Shown: piece by piece, positions 1 to 8,645 of the stretch
Numbering within the stretch: the first letter of the stretch is position 1
Layout of the letters: each line of letters opens with the position of its first letter
DNA from: Colwellia sp. MB3u-41
GTDB taxonomy: Bacteria; Pseudomonadota; Gammaproteobacteria; Enterobacterales; Alteromonadaceae
Length of the DNA: 64,000 bases
Direction of reading: 5' to 3'
NCBI RefSeq assembly: GCF_014076845.1
Contig: NZ_JACGUT010000075.1
Span: 62,001 to 126,000 of the forward strand
Notes under the pieces: generated by a model
Databases searched by the model: none
What the model was told of the DNA's origin: nothing
What the model saw: only the letters and a program-made list of their open reading frames with translations
Program-made: the position numbers and the translations under genes

Positions 1-331
1 AGCGCTTTGGCACTTCTTTTGAACCTTTAAAAATAAAAGTATATGGGCCTGGGGTATTACTTTTTAATAACCGATAAGCGCTGTTATCCACACGGGTATA
101 TTCAGATAATTCAGATAAATCACGACACACCAGTGTAAAATTGTGATCTTTGCCGATATTTCGGATATTACAAATACGCTCAAGCGCTTTTTTGTCACCG
201 ATATGGCAACCTAAAGCATATCCTGAATCGGTAGGATAAACGATAACACCACCTTGTTGGATAATTGCCGCCGCTTGCTTCATCAAACGACCTTGCGGAT
301 TATCTGGGTGTACATAAAAAAACTGACTCAT
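1..331 (-). CDS. yciO: YciO, Sua5/YciO/YrdC-family protein (partial, C-terminus outside window)
   Basis: The reading frame starts with MSQFFYVHPDNPQGRLMKQA at 331 and is still open at base 1, giving 110 codons of a family that is usually about 200 residues. The segments GGVIVYPTDSGYALGC and NTPGPYTFIFKGSKEVPKR are the nucleotide/RNA-binding core of the YrdC fold. YrdC/Sua5 make threonylcarbamoyl-AMP for tRNA; YciO is a paralogue whose own role is less settled. It sits 27 bp downstream of rnm on the same strand, the usual yciO-rnm pair beside the trp operon in enterics and Alteromonadales. The start is set by the only ATG ahead of the conserved region. Confidence 0.9.
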   Translation of the reverse strand, partial: MSQFFYVHPDNPQGRLMKQAAAIIQQGGVIVYPTDSGYALGCHIGDKKALERICNIRNIGKDHNFTLVCRDLSELSEYTRVDNSAYRLLKSNTPGPYTFIFKGSKEVPKR

Positions 332-358
332 AAGTTTACTCCAGTGCAGGTGTTAATG

Positions 359-1231
359 TTAATGCCAAAGATCCCAAATAGGCTTTACTGTATCTGGCAT
401 GCGTAAATTACGGCCTAAATCACTCCATCGGGTTGGATAATGAAAGTCGGAGCCCATAGACGCATGTAAATCATATTCTAAACAAAAGCTTAGCATTAAT
501 TTTCGTTGTTCGTTAGCCATTTGCGGTAATACTATTTCTAAACCATCACCCTTTGCGGCTTTAAACTGCACCACTAAACGACGTAACCATTTGGTTGATA
601 AGTCATATCTAACTGGATGCGCAATAACAGCATTACCGCCAGCATGATGAATAGCCGCAACCGCCTCTTCAATAGAACACCACGTTGGCTTTACAAAAGC
701 ACGTTGCCCTTTGCCAATATATTTATCAAAGGCTTTTTGCATATGATCAACATGCCCTTCTTGTAATAATATTTTAGCAAAGTGTGCGCGGGTAATAGAG
801 CCTTCGCCCGCTAAATCTTTCGCTTGTTGATAAATACCTGGGAAACCACACTTTGTCAGTTTTTCACCCATGCTGGTTGCTCGTAACTCTCTTGCTGCTT
901 GTTGGCGACTAATTAAGGTTTGTAACTCAATATTGTTAACATCAATATTAAGACCAACAATATGAATTTCAAAACCATGCCAACTGGTTGATATTTCAAT
1001 ACCGCTTACTAATGTTAATGGATGATTTTTTTCTAAAATATAATCTTTAGCTATAGATAAACCTTTTACCGTGTCATGGTCAGTAATGGCTAAAACATTC
1101 AATTGGAAGTTTACCGCCCGTTCAACAAGCTCTTGCGGCGTTAAGGTTCCGTCAGAACATTTTGTATGGCTGTGTAAATCAACCCGCAGGCTATAATAAT
1201 CAGCTAAATCAGAGGTTGACAATACAGTCAT
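359..1231 (-). CDS. rnm: RNase AM (YciV/TrpH), PHP-domain 5'-3' exoribonuclease
   Basis: This is a 290-residue PHP-family phosphoesterase. Metal-binding motifs are visible in order: DLHSHTKCSDG near residue 18, ITDHD near residue 50, IAHPVRY near residue 205 and GSDFHYP near residue 258. The E. coli homologue (YciV/TrpH/Rnm) trims the 5' ends of rRNA precursors and degrades short oligonucleotides; that role is taken from the family. Its length is typical. It diverges from the trp operon and is followed closely by yciO, a conserved arrangement. Its start at 1231 faces the trp leader, so the 230 bp between it and trpE's leader region must hold both promoters. Confidence 0.9.
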   Translation of the reverse strand: MTVLSTSDLADYYSLRVDLHSHTKCSDGTLTPQELVERAVNFQLNVLAITDHDTVKGLSIAKDYILEKNHPLTLVSGIEISTSWHGFEIHIVGLNIDVNNIELQTLISRQQAARELRATSMGEKLTKCGFPGIYQQAKDLAGEGSITRAHFAKILLQEGHVDHMQKAFDKYIGKGQRAFVKPTWCSIEEAVAAIHHAGGNAVIAHPVRYDLSTKWLRRLVVQFKAAKGDGLEIVLPQMANEQRKLMLSFCLEYDLHASMGSDFHYPTRWSDLGRNLRMPDTVKPIWDLWH

Positions 1232-1279
1232 AATCGGTTCTTCTATAGGGGAATTAATTGCTCATGCAATTTTACTGAG

Positions 1280-1348
1280 ATGAAGACAATAATGATACAA
1301 GTAAAACAAACTATTTTGATGATTTTTTGGTGGCATAACTCTACATAA
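1280..1348 (+). CDS. trpL: trp operon leader peptide with tandem Trp codons
   Basis: A short ORF reads MKTIMIQVKQTILMIFWWHN followed by ST and a stop. The two adjacent Trp codons are at 1328-1333 and the stop is at 1346-1348. An alternative in-frame ATG at 1292 gives 18 residues; neither start has a strong ribosome binding site. Tandem Trp codons just before a terminator/antiterminator switch are the hallmark of enteric-type trp attenuation: a ribosome stalled on uncharged tRNA-Trp leaves the strand that begins at the leader stop free to pair downstream. Read directly from the sequence; expression is inferred. Confidence 0.85.
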   Translation: MKTIMIQVKQTILMIFWWHNST

Positions 1349-1419
1349 GTGGGTTGTGATGTTTACTTGTACGTAAAAATTCAAAAAGCCTGCTTATTTT
1401 AGAGATAAGTGGGCTTTTT
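1345..1419 (+). promoter_or_regulatory. trp attenuator: antiterminator and terminator with interchangeable strands
   Basis: Strand 2 (1345-1355, ATAAGTGGGTT) and strand 4 (1405-1415, ATAAGTGGGCT) are nearly identical. Both can pair with strand 3 (1387-1397, AGCCTGCTTAT). Pairing 3:4 gives a 15-bp stem (1383-1397 with 1405-1419, two G-U pairs, 7-nt loop) ending in a U run: an intrinsic terminator. Pairing 2:3 gives an 11-bp antiterminator. Strand 2 begins at the leader stop codon, so a ribosome finishing trpL would mask it and favour termination. This is a complete attenuator readable by eye; the regulatory behaviour is inferred from the E. coli model. Confidence 0.88.
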
Positions 1420-1459
1420 ACTTTTTAGCATATCGCTAAAGAACTTTGAGAGAAAAATA

Positions 1460-1522
1460 ATGATTACAACCCGTGTTAAAAGTTGGTTTATATGGTGGCT
1501 ACTGCCTATCTATGCAGGTTGA
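1460..1522 (+). CDS. second Trp-rich small ORF between attenuator and trpE
   Basis: A 20-codon ORF, MITTRVKSWFIWWLLPIYAG, lies after the attenuator terminator and stops 39 nt before trpE. Three of its 20 residues are Trp (positions 9, 12, 13). A purine-rich stretch (GAGAGAAAAATA) precedes the ATG. No terminator hairpin follows it before trpE, so it is not an ordinary attenuation peptide. It could couple translation into trpE, act as a second sensor of Trp-tRNA, or be a hydrophobic micropeptide. I do not recognise a described counterpart. Its reality is uncertain; the Trp content is the main argument for it. Confidence 0.5.
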   Translation: MITTRVKSWFIWWLLPIYAG

Positions 1523-1561
1523 CCATTAATTAAAATTAGACGTTAAAAGCTAGGAAAGAAT

Positions 1562-3226
1562 ATGAACCCTCAGAATATGCTTACAATAGATAAGCAAACT
1601 GGCAGTGTTAGCACCCTGTCAGAAACCGTAAAATATCAGACCGATCCCTTGGCGATATTTCACCAGTTAAGCCAAAACAGCGACAATAACTTATTATTAG
1701 AATCTGCTGAAATTGATAAAAAACATCAATTAAAAAGCTTATTACTCACCGATGCGGCATTAAAAATTACCTGTCATGGTAATATTGTCACTTTTGAAGC
1801 ATTAACTAACAATGGACAAGCTGCCCTTGAGTTTGCGCAGCAGCAACTCGCTGCACACGCGACGTTAACCGTTAAAGATAAAATACTTAACGCTGTTTTC
1901 CCCGAATTAACTCAACAACTTGATGAAAATTCACGCTTACTCGCTATTAATCCTTTTCAAAGTTTGCGTTTATTCAACAAACTAGATAATAGCAACCGTC
2001 ACCCTTTTGCCATATTTTTAGGTGGCGTATTCGCGTTTGATATGATGTCGATGACTGAGCAGTTACCGACGGTAAGTAATGGCGACAATACCTGTCCAGA
2101 CTTTGTCTACTATTTAGCTGAAACCGTTGTAGTTATTGATCATGAAGCGCAATCAACTGAAGTTATCGGTAATATTTTCTCAGGAGAAGATGCCAATAAT
2201 AATCTTGTGACTATTCGTCAACGGTTAGCTGATATAAAAAATATCTTGGCCCAGCAATATATTGCTCAAGAAGTACCTCACGACAAACAGATTGAAAAAA
2301 ATGAGGTTATTAGCGATATCTCAGATCAACAATTCTGTGACACGGTTAATCAATTAAAAGAAAATATTCGCGCTGGTGATATTTTTCAAGTGGTACCCTC
2401 ACGTACCTTTTCGCTAAAGTGCTCAAATACCTTAAATGCTTATAAAGCGTTAAAACAAAGTAACCCTAGCCCTTATATGTTTTACCTGAAAGATAGCGAC
2501 TTTTGTATTTTTGGCGCCTCTCCAGAATCTGCCTTAAAATATCAACATAAAAATCGTCAAGTAGAAATTTACCCAATAGCAGGAACACGTCCACGCGGAC
2601 TCAATAAAGATGGTTCAATTTCGCTTGATTTAGACAGTCGAATTGAACTCGAACTACGTTTAGATAAAAAAGAGTTAGCCGAGCACACTATGCTGGTTGA
2701 TTTAGCCCGCAACGATATTGCCCGCGTTAGTCAAGCAGGTACTCGCTATGTTGCTGACTTACTTAAAGTTGACCGTTACTCTCATGTAATGCATTTAGTG
2801 TCTAGAGTTTGCGGTACTTTAGCGCTTGACCTTGATGCCCTGCACGCTTATCAAGCTTGTATGAATATGGGCACTTTATCGGGTGCGCCAAAAGTAAAAG
2901 CGACACAATTAATTCGAGAAGTAGAAGGCCAACGTCGCGGTAGTTATGGCGGCGCGGTTGGTTATTTAACTGGTGACGGTGAAATGGATACCTGTATTGT
3001 TATACGTTCTGCTTTTGTAAAACACGGTATAGCGCATGTTCAAGCGGGTGCCGGTGTTGTTTACGACTCAGATCCACAGTCAGAAGCCAATGAAACCAAA
3101 CAAAAAGCGCAAGCAGTCATTAATGCCATCCAACATGCAGAACTGTTCACGGTTAAGATTAGTGCAGCCCAGAATAACGACGACGCTAACCTAAACAACA
3201 AGTGCAAGGAGAACAATCATGCCTAG
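1562..3226 (+). CDS. trpE: anthranilate synthase component I
   Basis: A 554-residue TrpE converts chorismate plus ammonia (from TrpG) to anthranilate, the first step of tryptophan synthesis. The LLES motif at residues 45-48 is the tryptophan feedback-inhibition site. The chorismate-binding domain fills the C-terminal half, with PIAGTRPRG, the EHTMLVDLARND block near residue 374 and GAGVVYDSDP near residue 495. A good ribosome binding site (AGGAAAG) precedes the ATG. It is the first structural gene after the attenuator. The stop overlaps the start of trpG by 8 nt, so translation of the two subunits is probably coupled. Confidence 0.97.
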   Translation: MNPQNMLTIDKQTGSVSTLSETVKYQTDPLAIFHQLSQNSDNNLLLESAEIDKKHQLKSLLLTDAALKITCHGNIVTFEALTNNGQAALEFAQQQLAAHATLTVKDKILNAVFPELTQQLDENSRLLAINPFQSLRLFNKLDNSNRHPFAIFLGGVFAFDMMSMTEQLPTVSNGDNTCPDFVYYLAETVVVIDHEAQSTEVIGNIFSGEDANNNLVTIRQRLADIKNILAQQYIAQEVPHDKQIEKNEVISDISDQQFCDTVNQLKENIRAGDIFQVVPSRTFSLKCSNTLNAYKALKQSNPSPYMFYLKDSDFCIFGASPESALKYQHKNRQVEIYPIAGTRPRGLNKDGSISLDLDSRIELELRLDKKELAEHTMLVDLARNDIARVSQAGTRYVADLLKVDRYSHVMHLVSRVCGTLALDLDALHAYQACMNMGTLSGAPKVKATQLIREVEGQRRGSYGGAVGYLTGDGEMDTCIVIRSAFVKHGIAHVQAGAGVVYDSDPQSEANETKQKAQAVINAIQHAELFTVKISAAQNNDDANLNNKCKENNHA

Positions 3227-3881
3227 TCATCAAGAAAGCCGTGTTAATGGCAAGGTTAAAATCTTCATGCTCGACAACCTTGATTCTTTTACTTACAACT
3301 TGGTCGATGAATTTCAATGTTTAGGGTTTGAACCAACCATATATCGAAATACCCTATCAGCAGATTTTATCTTTGAACAAATGCAAAAATCGACTGGCCA
3401 GGTATTATTGGTATTATCGCCTGGCCCAGGTGAACCCAGTAAGGCAGGCTGTTTAATGGCATTAATTGCCAAATGCGCCGGTAAATATCCCATATTAGGT
3501 ATTTGTTTAGGTCATCAAGCTTTAGTTGAACACTACGGCGGTAAAGTTGTCCGTGCACCTGAAATTGTCCATGGTAAAGCCTCTAGCATTACCCATCGTC
3601 AAACGGGTGTTTTTGATAAGATAAATTATCCTCTACCTGTGGCTCGCTACCATTCACTAATCGCAAGTGAGGTCCCTAATACCATTGATATTATTGCTGA
3701 ATATATAACACCTGAACAAATCAACTTACCGATGGCCATTGAGCATAAAGCGGATGTCGCTTTAGGATTTCAATTTCATCCAGAGTCAATTCTAACGACT
3801 TATGGCGGCACGTTATTAGCACAAACCATTGACTATTTACTGGCCTCATCACAGAAAGCAGCGGAAGGTTCTTATGAGTAA
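3219..3881 (+). CDS. trpG: anthranilate synthase component II (glutamine amidotransferase)
   Basis: A 220-residue class I glutamine amidotransferase that supplies ammonia to TrpE. MLDNLDSFTYNLVDE near the N-terminus is typical of TrpG/PabA. The catalytic Cys96 is in GICLGHQ, and His187 and Glu189 are in FQFHPES. It is a stand-alone subunit, not fused to trpD as in E. coli. A later Met (in KIFMLDN) would match most homologues, so about 16 N-terminal residues are optional. Since pabB in this window has no adjacent pabA, this subunit could also serve PabB; that is inference. Confidence 0.95.
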   Translation: MPSHQESRVNGKVKIFMLDNLDSFTYNLVDEFQCLGFEPTIYRNTLSADFIFEQMQKSTGQVLLVLSPGPGEPSKAGCLMALIAKCAGKYPILGICLGHQALVEHYGGKVVRAPEIVHGKASSITHRQTGVFDKINYPLPVARYHSLIASEVPNTIDIIAEYITPEQINLPMAIEHKADVALGFQFHPESILTTYGGTLLAQTIDYLLASSQKAAEGSYE

Positions 3882-4905
3882 AATTTTACAAAAACTCGTT
3901 GACGGAAATGATATTAGCCAGACTGAAGCTGAAGATTTTTTTAAAAATATGATCAAAGGTGAAGTTGAGCCCGTACTGTTAGCGAGCGTATTAACTGCCT
4001 TAAAAATAAAGGGTGAAACGGCTAACGAAATTTCAGGTGCGGCCTTAGCGGTAAGAGGCTCAGCAACACCATTTCCGCAGCAAGAAAATAACGTCGCTGA
4101 CTGTGTAGGTACCGGTGGCGATGGCGCGAATACCATTAATATATCAACTACCGCGGCAATATTAGCTGCGGCATGTGGTTTAAAAATGGCAAAACACGGT
4201 AACCGAAGTGTTTCTAGCATGTCTGGCTCCGCAGATTTACTTGAAGCATTTGGCGTAAATCTGATGATGTCGCCAGCAACAGCAAGTGCGTGTTTAGCGC
4301 AAACAAATTTATGTTTCTTATATGCGCCGGCTTATCACCCGGGTTTTAAACATGCAGCTCCAGTTAGAAAATCTATGGGGGTGCGCACTTTATTTAATAT
4401 ATTAGGGCCATTAGTAAATCCCGCTTCACCTAGCACTATGCTACTCGGTGTTTACACACCAGCGCTTATCGATGTTATGGCAAAAAGTTTACTGTTAACG
4501 GGGGTTAAACGTGGCTGGGTCGTTCACGGGAGTGGTTTAGATGAAATTGCCCTACACGGCAATACACAAATTAGCGAGATAGCAAAGGGAGAGTGTACAA
4601 CGCGGACAATTTCTCCTGCTGATTTTGGTTTAGCAAGTTACACGTTAGAAGATATTAAAGGTGGTACGCCACAAGAAAATGCCGAATATATTCGCGCCAT
4701 TCTTAGCGGTAATGGCAATCCTGCTCATAATGCCGCCGTCATTATTAATTGCGCCGCATTATTATATCTACATGATAAAGCGAGTGATTTAAAAGTAGCC
4801 GCTAAGATGGCAAGTGAAGTATTAGCTTCAGGTAAAGCATTAACGACTTTAGAAAACATGGTCGTGATTTCAAACTCAAATTCAGACTCAAAGGCAATGG
4901 CATAA
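3874..4905 (+). CDS. trpD: anthranilate phosphoribosyltransferase
   Basis: TrpD transfers phosphoribose from PRPP to anthranilate. The PRPP-binding glycine loop GTGGDGANTINIST and the anthranilate-site segment KHGNRSVSSMSGSADLLE are both present. I chose the ATG at 3874 (MSKILQKLVDG, 343 residues): GGAAGG lies just upstream, and the start overlaps the trpG stop by 8 nt, as in other coupled trp genes. An upstream in-frame ATG at 3829 would add 15 residues with no family match. It is followed one base later by trpCF. Confidence 0.96.
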   Translation: MSKILQKLVDGNDISQTEAEDFFKNMIKGEVEPVLLASVLTALKIKGETANEISGAALAVRGSATPFPQQENNVADCVGTGGDGANTINISTTAAILAAACGLKMAKHGNRSVSSMSGSADLLEAFGVNLMMSPATASACLAQTNLCFLYAPAYHPGFKHAAPVRKSMGVRTLFNILGPLVNPASPSTMLLGVYTPALIDVMAKSLLLTGVKRGWVVHGSGLDEIALHGNTQISEIAKGECTTRTISPADFGLASYTLEDIKGGTPQENAEYIRAILSGNGNPAHNAAVIINCAALLYLHDKASDLKVAAKMASEVLASGKALTTLENMVVISNSNSDSKAMA

Positions 4906-4906
4906 C

Positions 4907-6295
4907 ATGGCAAATGTATTAGAAAAAATTGTTGCTGATAAACGTATCGAAATAGCGCAACGTAAAATTGATTTTCCATTGAGTGAATTTATTGACACCT
5001 TAATTCCGACTCAAAAAGATATGTATGCCGCACTTGATAGAAAACAAGGCCACGCGCATGCTGGGTTTATTTTAGAGTGTAAAAAGGCTTCTCCGTCAAA
5101 AGGTTTAATACGCAAAGATTTTGACCCTAAAGCTATTTGCCAAATTTATGACAAGTATGCCGCCGCTATTTCTGTCTTAACCGATGAAAAATACTTTCAA
5201 GGTACTTTTGAGTATTTAAAAATCGTGACTGACTCGGTAAATTGTCCGGTACTTAATAAAGATTTCTTCGTTGATGCTTACCAAGTCTATTTAGCACGAT
5301 ATTACGGTGCTGATGCAATATTATTAATGCTCAGTGTTTTATCTGACCAAGAATATAAAGACTTATCGGTTATTGCTGAACAATATAATTTAGCGGTCTT
5401 AACTGAAATATCCAACGATGAAGAGCGCGACCGAGCCATTGATTTAGGCGCGAAACTCATTGGTATTAACAACCGAGATTTACGCGATTTATCCACCGAT
5501 ATCGCTCGAACCTTTGATTATGCCCCCACATTGCCCGCTGATCGCATCATAATTTCTGAATCGGGTATTTATACTAACGAGCAAGTTCGTGAGTTAGCGC
5601 CTGCGGTTGATGGCTTCTTAGTGGGGAGTTCAATCATGGCAGAAGATGATATTGATTTAGCTTGTCGTAAACTCATTTATGGCAATAATAAAGTCTGCGG
5701 CTTAACACACGTTGACTATGCCCAAAGTGCTGTTGATGCCGGCGCACAATTTGGGGGGGTAATTTTCGCTGAAAAGTCGCCAAGGTATGTTAACGAACAA
5801 CAAGCAAAAATAATTGTCGAGCAGGTTCCCTCTTTACGTTACGTTGGCGTGTTTGTTAATCATGCCATTGAAGAAGTGGCGAAACTTGCACACAAGCTAA
5901 ACTTATTTGCGGTGCAACTTCATGGCAATGAAACTCAACAATATATCGCTTCTTTGCAACCATTACTTCCAAAAGGCTGCCAAAGTTGGAAAGCTTTGCC
6001 GGTCGAAGACGAAGTACCTGAGTTGATGAGTAATGCGCAGTTTTATGTCTTAGACGGCAAAAATGCCGGCAGTGGTGAAACCTTTAATTGGCGAGCGTTA
6101 GCCGATTCTGGGCAAGACTTAAGCCATTGTTTTCTAGCGGGCGGGTTGTCTATCGATAATATAGCGCAGGCGGTTAGCCAGAAAACAACACTAGATTTAT
6201 TCGGTTTAGATCTCAACTCAGGCGTTGAAACAAGCCCAGGCGTTAAAAGCCGCGAAAAACTTCAACAGGTTTTCGCCGGCATTAGACACTATTAA
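4907..6295 (+). CDS. trpCF: bifunctional indole-3-glycerol phosphate synthase / phosphoribosylanthranilate isomerase
   Basis: This 462-residue fusion carries the third and fourth steps of the pathway in two TIM barrels. The N-terminal IGPS domain (about 1-255) has FILECKKASPSKGLIR, LNKDFFVD, IGINNRDLRDL and ISESGI. The PRAI domain (about 260-462) begins at VCGLTH and ends with the phosphate-binding LAGGLSIDN and LDLNSGVETSPGVK. Fusion of these two is typical of gammaproteobacteria. The one-base gap to trpD indicates co-translation. Confidence 0.96.
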   Translation: MANVLEKIVADKRIEIAQRKIDFPLSEFIDTLIPTQKDMYAALDRKQGHAHAGFILECKKASPSKGLIRKDFDPKAICQIYDKYAAAISVLTDEKYFQGTFEYLKIVTDSVNCPVLNKDFFVDAYQVYLARYYGADAILLMLSVLSDQEYKDLSVIAEQYNLAVLTEISNDEERDRAIDLGAKLIGINNRDLRDLSTDIARTFDYAPTLPADRIIISESGIYTNEQVRELAPAVDGFLVGSSIMAEDDIDLACRKLIYGNNKVCGLTHVDYAQSAVDAGAQFGGVIFAEKSPRYVNEQQAKIIVEQVPSLRYVGVFVNHAIEEVAKLAHKLNLFAVQLHGNETQQYIASLQPLLPKGCQSWKALPVEDEVPELMSNAQFYVLDGKNAGSGETFNWRALADSGQDLSHCFLAGGLSIDNIAQAVSQKTTLDLFGLDLNSGVETSPGVKSREKLQQVFAGIRHY

Positions 6296-6312
6296 TAAGA
6301 CCGAACACACAA

Positions 6313-6352
6313 ATTAAGTGAATATTTATAAGCTATAAATAACTCACTTAAT
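6313..6352 (+). promoter_or_regulatory. long AT-rich hairpin in the trpCF-trpB gap
   Basis: In the 93-bp gap before trpB, ATTAAGTGA (6313-6321) pairs with TCACTTAAT (6344-6352). An inner arm (6323-6330 with 6334-6341) continues the stem to an AGC triloop, with one mismatch and a bulged C. There is no U run, so it is not a terminator. It marks the only real gap in an otherwise overlapping operon and could be an mRNA-processing or stability element. The function is inferred. Confidence 0.6.
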
Positions 6353-6388
6353 TCATGTAACTCGTATAAAGCATTAGGAATAAAGAAA

Positions 6389-7633
6389 ATGACAGACCAA
6401 ACAATTAAACAAGCGACGCCCCAAGTAAAAGCAACTTTACCAGCCTATTTTGGCGAATTTGGTGGCATGTTTGTTGGAGAATTATTAGTACCTGCCCTTG
6501 AACAATTAGAACAGGCATTTATTGACTCACAACAAGACGAAAGTTTCTTAACCGAGTTTAATGATCTTTTAACAAATTACGCGGGTCGTCCAACACCACT
6601 GACCTTAACCCGTAATTTATGTAAAAACCCACTCGCTAAAATATATTTAAAACGCGAAGACTTATTGCATGGCGGCGCACATAAAACCAATCAAGTACTT
6701 GGCCAAGCATTACTCGCCAAACGTATGGGTAAAACAGAAGTTATTGCCGAAACAGGTGCTGGGCAACACGGCGTTGCTTCAGCTATCGCTTGTTCATTAT
6801 TAGGTTTAAAATGTCGGGTTTACATGGGCGCATTAGACTGTGAACGTCAACAACCTAATGTATTTCGCATGAAATTAATGGGAGCAGAAGTTATTCCTGT
6901 TACTGCAGGCTCAGGTACCTTAAAAGATGCCGTTAATGAAGCGTTGCGTGACTGGTCTGCAAACTATGAAAATGCTCATTACCTACTAGGCACAGCTGCG
7001 GGGCCTCACCCGTTTCCAACTATCGTTCGTGAATTTCAAAAAATGATTGGCGAGGAAGCCAAACAGCAAATCCTTAAACAAGAAGGTCGCTTACCTGATT
7101 ATGTCATTGCTTGTGTCGGTGGTGGTTCGAATGCCATTGGTATTTTCCATGATTTTATTAAAGAAAGCAGCGTTAAATTAATTGGTGTTGAAGCGGGTGG
7201 CAAAGGTGTAGACACCAGCCAGCATGGCGCTACATTAGTTGCGGGAACAAAAGGCATGTTACATGGAAATTATACTTATATTATGCAAGACAAGTCAGGG
7301 CAAATTGAGGAATCATACTCGGTTTCAGCAGGTCTAGACTACCCAGCGGTGGGTCCTCAGCATGCATTTTTAAAAGATACGGGGCGTGCTCAATATGTGC
7401 CCATTAATGACGATGAAGCGTTAGCAGCTTTTAAACTGTTAGCAATGAATGAAGGTATTATTCCAGCGCTTGAGCCGTCTCATGCCCTTGCCCACACCAT
7501 TAAAATGGCAGAAGCAGTTACCGAGGAAACGGTATTCCTTGTTAATTTATCAGGGCGAGGTGACAAAGATTTAGCGCATGTGCAAACAGTGTTACAAGCT
7601 GAAGAAGACAAAAAAAATCAAGGAGAAGCATAA
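6389..7633 (+). CDS. trpB: tryptophan synthase beta subunit
   Basis: A 414-residue PLP enzyme that condenses indole with serine. The cofactor lysine is K99 in [13 protein letters not shown]. The PLP-phosphate loop [10 protein letters not shown] and the AETGAGQHG segment are intact. Length is slightly above the usual 395-400, with a short N-terminal tail and an acidic C-terminal tail. The stop overlaps trpA by one base (TAATG), as usual for the alpha2-beta2 enzyme pair. Confidence 0.97.
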   Translation: MTDQTIKQATPQVKATLPAYFGEFGGMFVGELLVPALEQLEQAFIDSQQDESFLTEFNDLLTNYAGRPTPLTLTRNLCKNPLAKIYLKREDLLHGGAHKTNQVLGQALLAKRMGKTEVIAETGAGQHGVASAIACSLLGLKCRVYMGALDCERQQPNVFRMKLMGAEVIPVTAGSGTLKDAVNEALRDWSANYENAHYLLGTAAGPHPFPTIVREFQKMIGEEAKQQILKQEGRLPDYVIACVGGGSNAIGIFHDFIKESSVKLIGVEAGGKGVDTSQHGATLVAGTKGMLHGNYTYIMQDKSGQIEESYSVSAGLDYPAVGPQHAFLKDTGRAQYVPINDDEALAAFKLLAMNEGIIPALEPSHALAHTIKMAEAVTEETVFLVNLSGRGDKDLAHVQTVLQAEEDKKNQGEA

Positions 7634-8487
7634 TGAGCTTAGACGCAACGTCAAACCAGCAGATCACCACACGTTATCAGCAAACTTTTGATCAATTAGC
7701 AAAAAAAAATCAAGGCGCTTTTATTCCATTTGTGACAATAGGCGATCCAAACCTTGAGCAATCATTTGAAATAATCAAAGCATTAATCGATGCTGGCGCC
7801 GATGCGTTAGAGTTAGGTATCCCATTTTCAGACCCAAGTGCCGACGGTATTACCATTCAAAAAGCAGCACTGCGCGCACTGAACGCAGGAGTAGACACAG
7901 ATGCTTGCTTAACTATTTTAGCAAAAGTTCGCGCTTACGCGCCTCAAATCCCTATCGGTTTATTACTTTATGGGAATTTAGTTTTTGCTCGTGGTATTGA
8001 TATTTTTTATAAAGATATGGCTGCTGCTGGTGTTGATTCGGTGTTAATTGCCGATTTACCTTTGCGTGAAAGTGCTCCCTTTCGTGAGGCCGCCTTAAAA
8101 TATGGTGTTGCGCCAATATTTATAGCGCCGCCTAACGGCAGTGAAGAAACATTAAAACAGGTTGCACAGTACAGCTACGGCTACACTTACGTATTAAGTC
8201 GTGCGGGTGTAACGGGTATGGATACTTCTAACAGTACATCGATAGGTGAGGCTAATCCTGCGATTCATTTAATTGAAAAGCTAAAAGCAAATAATGCCTC
8301 ACCAGGGGTGATAGGATTTGGTATTTCTAACCCAGAACAAGTTAAAGCGGCCTTAGCTACAGGTGCCGCTGGCGCGATAAGCGGTTCAGCCGTAGTTAAA
8401 ATCATTGAAAATAATCTTGATGATAGCCAAGCCATGTTAGCGGCATTAACAAGTTTTGTTCAACAAATGAAAGCGGCAACGCGCTAG
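7633..8487 (+). CDS. trpA: tryptophan synthase alpha subunit
   Basis: A 284-residue TIM-barrel lyase that releases indole from indole-3-glycerol phosphate. The catalytic acids are E60 ([11 protein letters not shown]) and D71 (SADGITIQ). The phosphate-binding GFGISNPEQ and GAISGSAVV segments are near the C-terminus. It is the last gene of the trp operon and is followed after about 90 bp by an intrinsic terminator. Indole is channelled to TrpB encoded directly upstream. Confidence 0.97.
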   Translation: MSLDATSNQQITTRYQQTFDQLAKKNQGAFIPFVTIGDPNLEQSFEIIKALIDAGADALELGIPFSDPSADGITIQKAALRALNAGVDTDACLTILAKVRAYAPQIPIGLLLYGNLVFARGIDIFYKDMAAAGVDSVLIADLPLRESAPFREAALKYGVAPIFIAPPNGSEETLKQVAQYSYGYTYVLSRAGVTGMDTSNSTSIGEANPAIHLIEKLKANNASPGVIGFGISNPEQVKAALATGAAGAISGSAVVKIIENNLDDSQAMLAALTSFVQQMKAATR

Positions 8488-8578
8488 TCAGACACTATGA
8501 CAAGGTGAAGCATGATTATTAGTATTAACGGCTTTACCCTGTAACAACGTGTTAATTTTTAGCAAAAATCAACTGAAA

Positions 8579-8626
8579 AAAAACCTTTATATCCCAGTAA
8601 GTTTCCTACGGTATATAAAGGTTTTT
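8579..8626. terminator. bidirectional intrinsic terminator between trpA and glnS
   Basis: AAAAACCTTTATAT (8579-8592) pairs perfectly with ATATAAAGGTTTTT (8613-8626) around a 20-nt loop, with A and T runs on the two sides. It can end both the rightward trp operon and the leftward glnS transcript, which converge here. Confidence 0.85.
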
Positions 8627-8645
8627 ACTATAACCAAGTGGCTAA

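Noticed and set aside
1423-1440. Second attenuator terminator (TTTAGC-ATATC-GCTAAA)
   Set aside because: The stem is only 6 bp without GC strength or a following U run.
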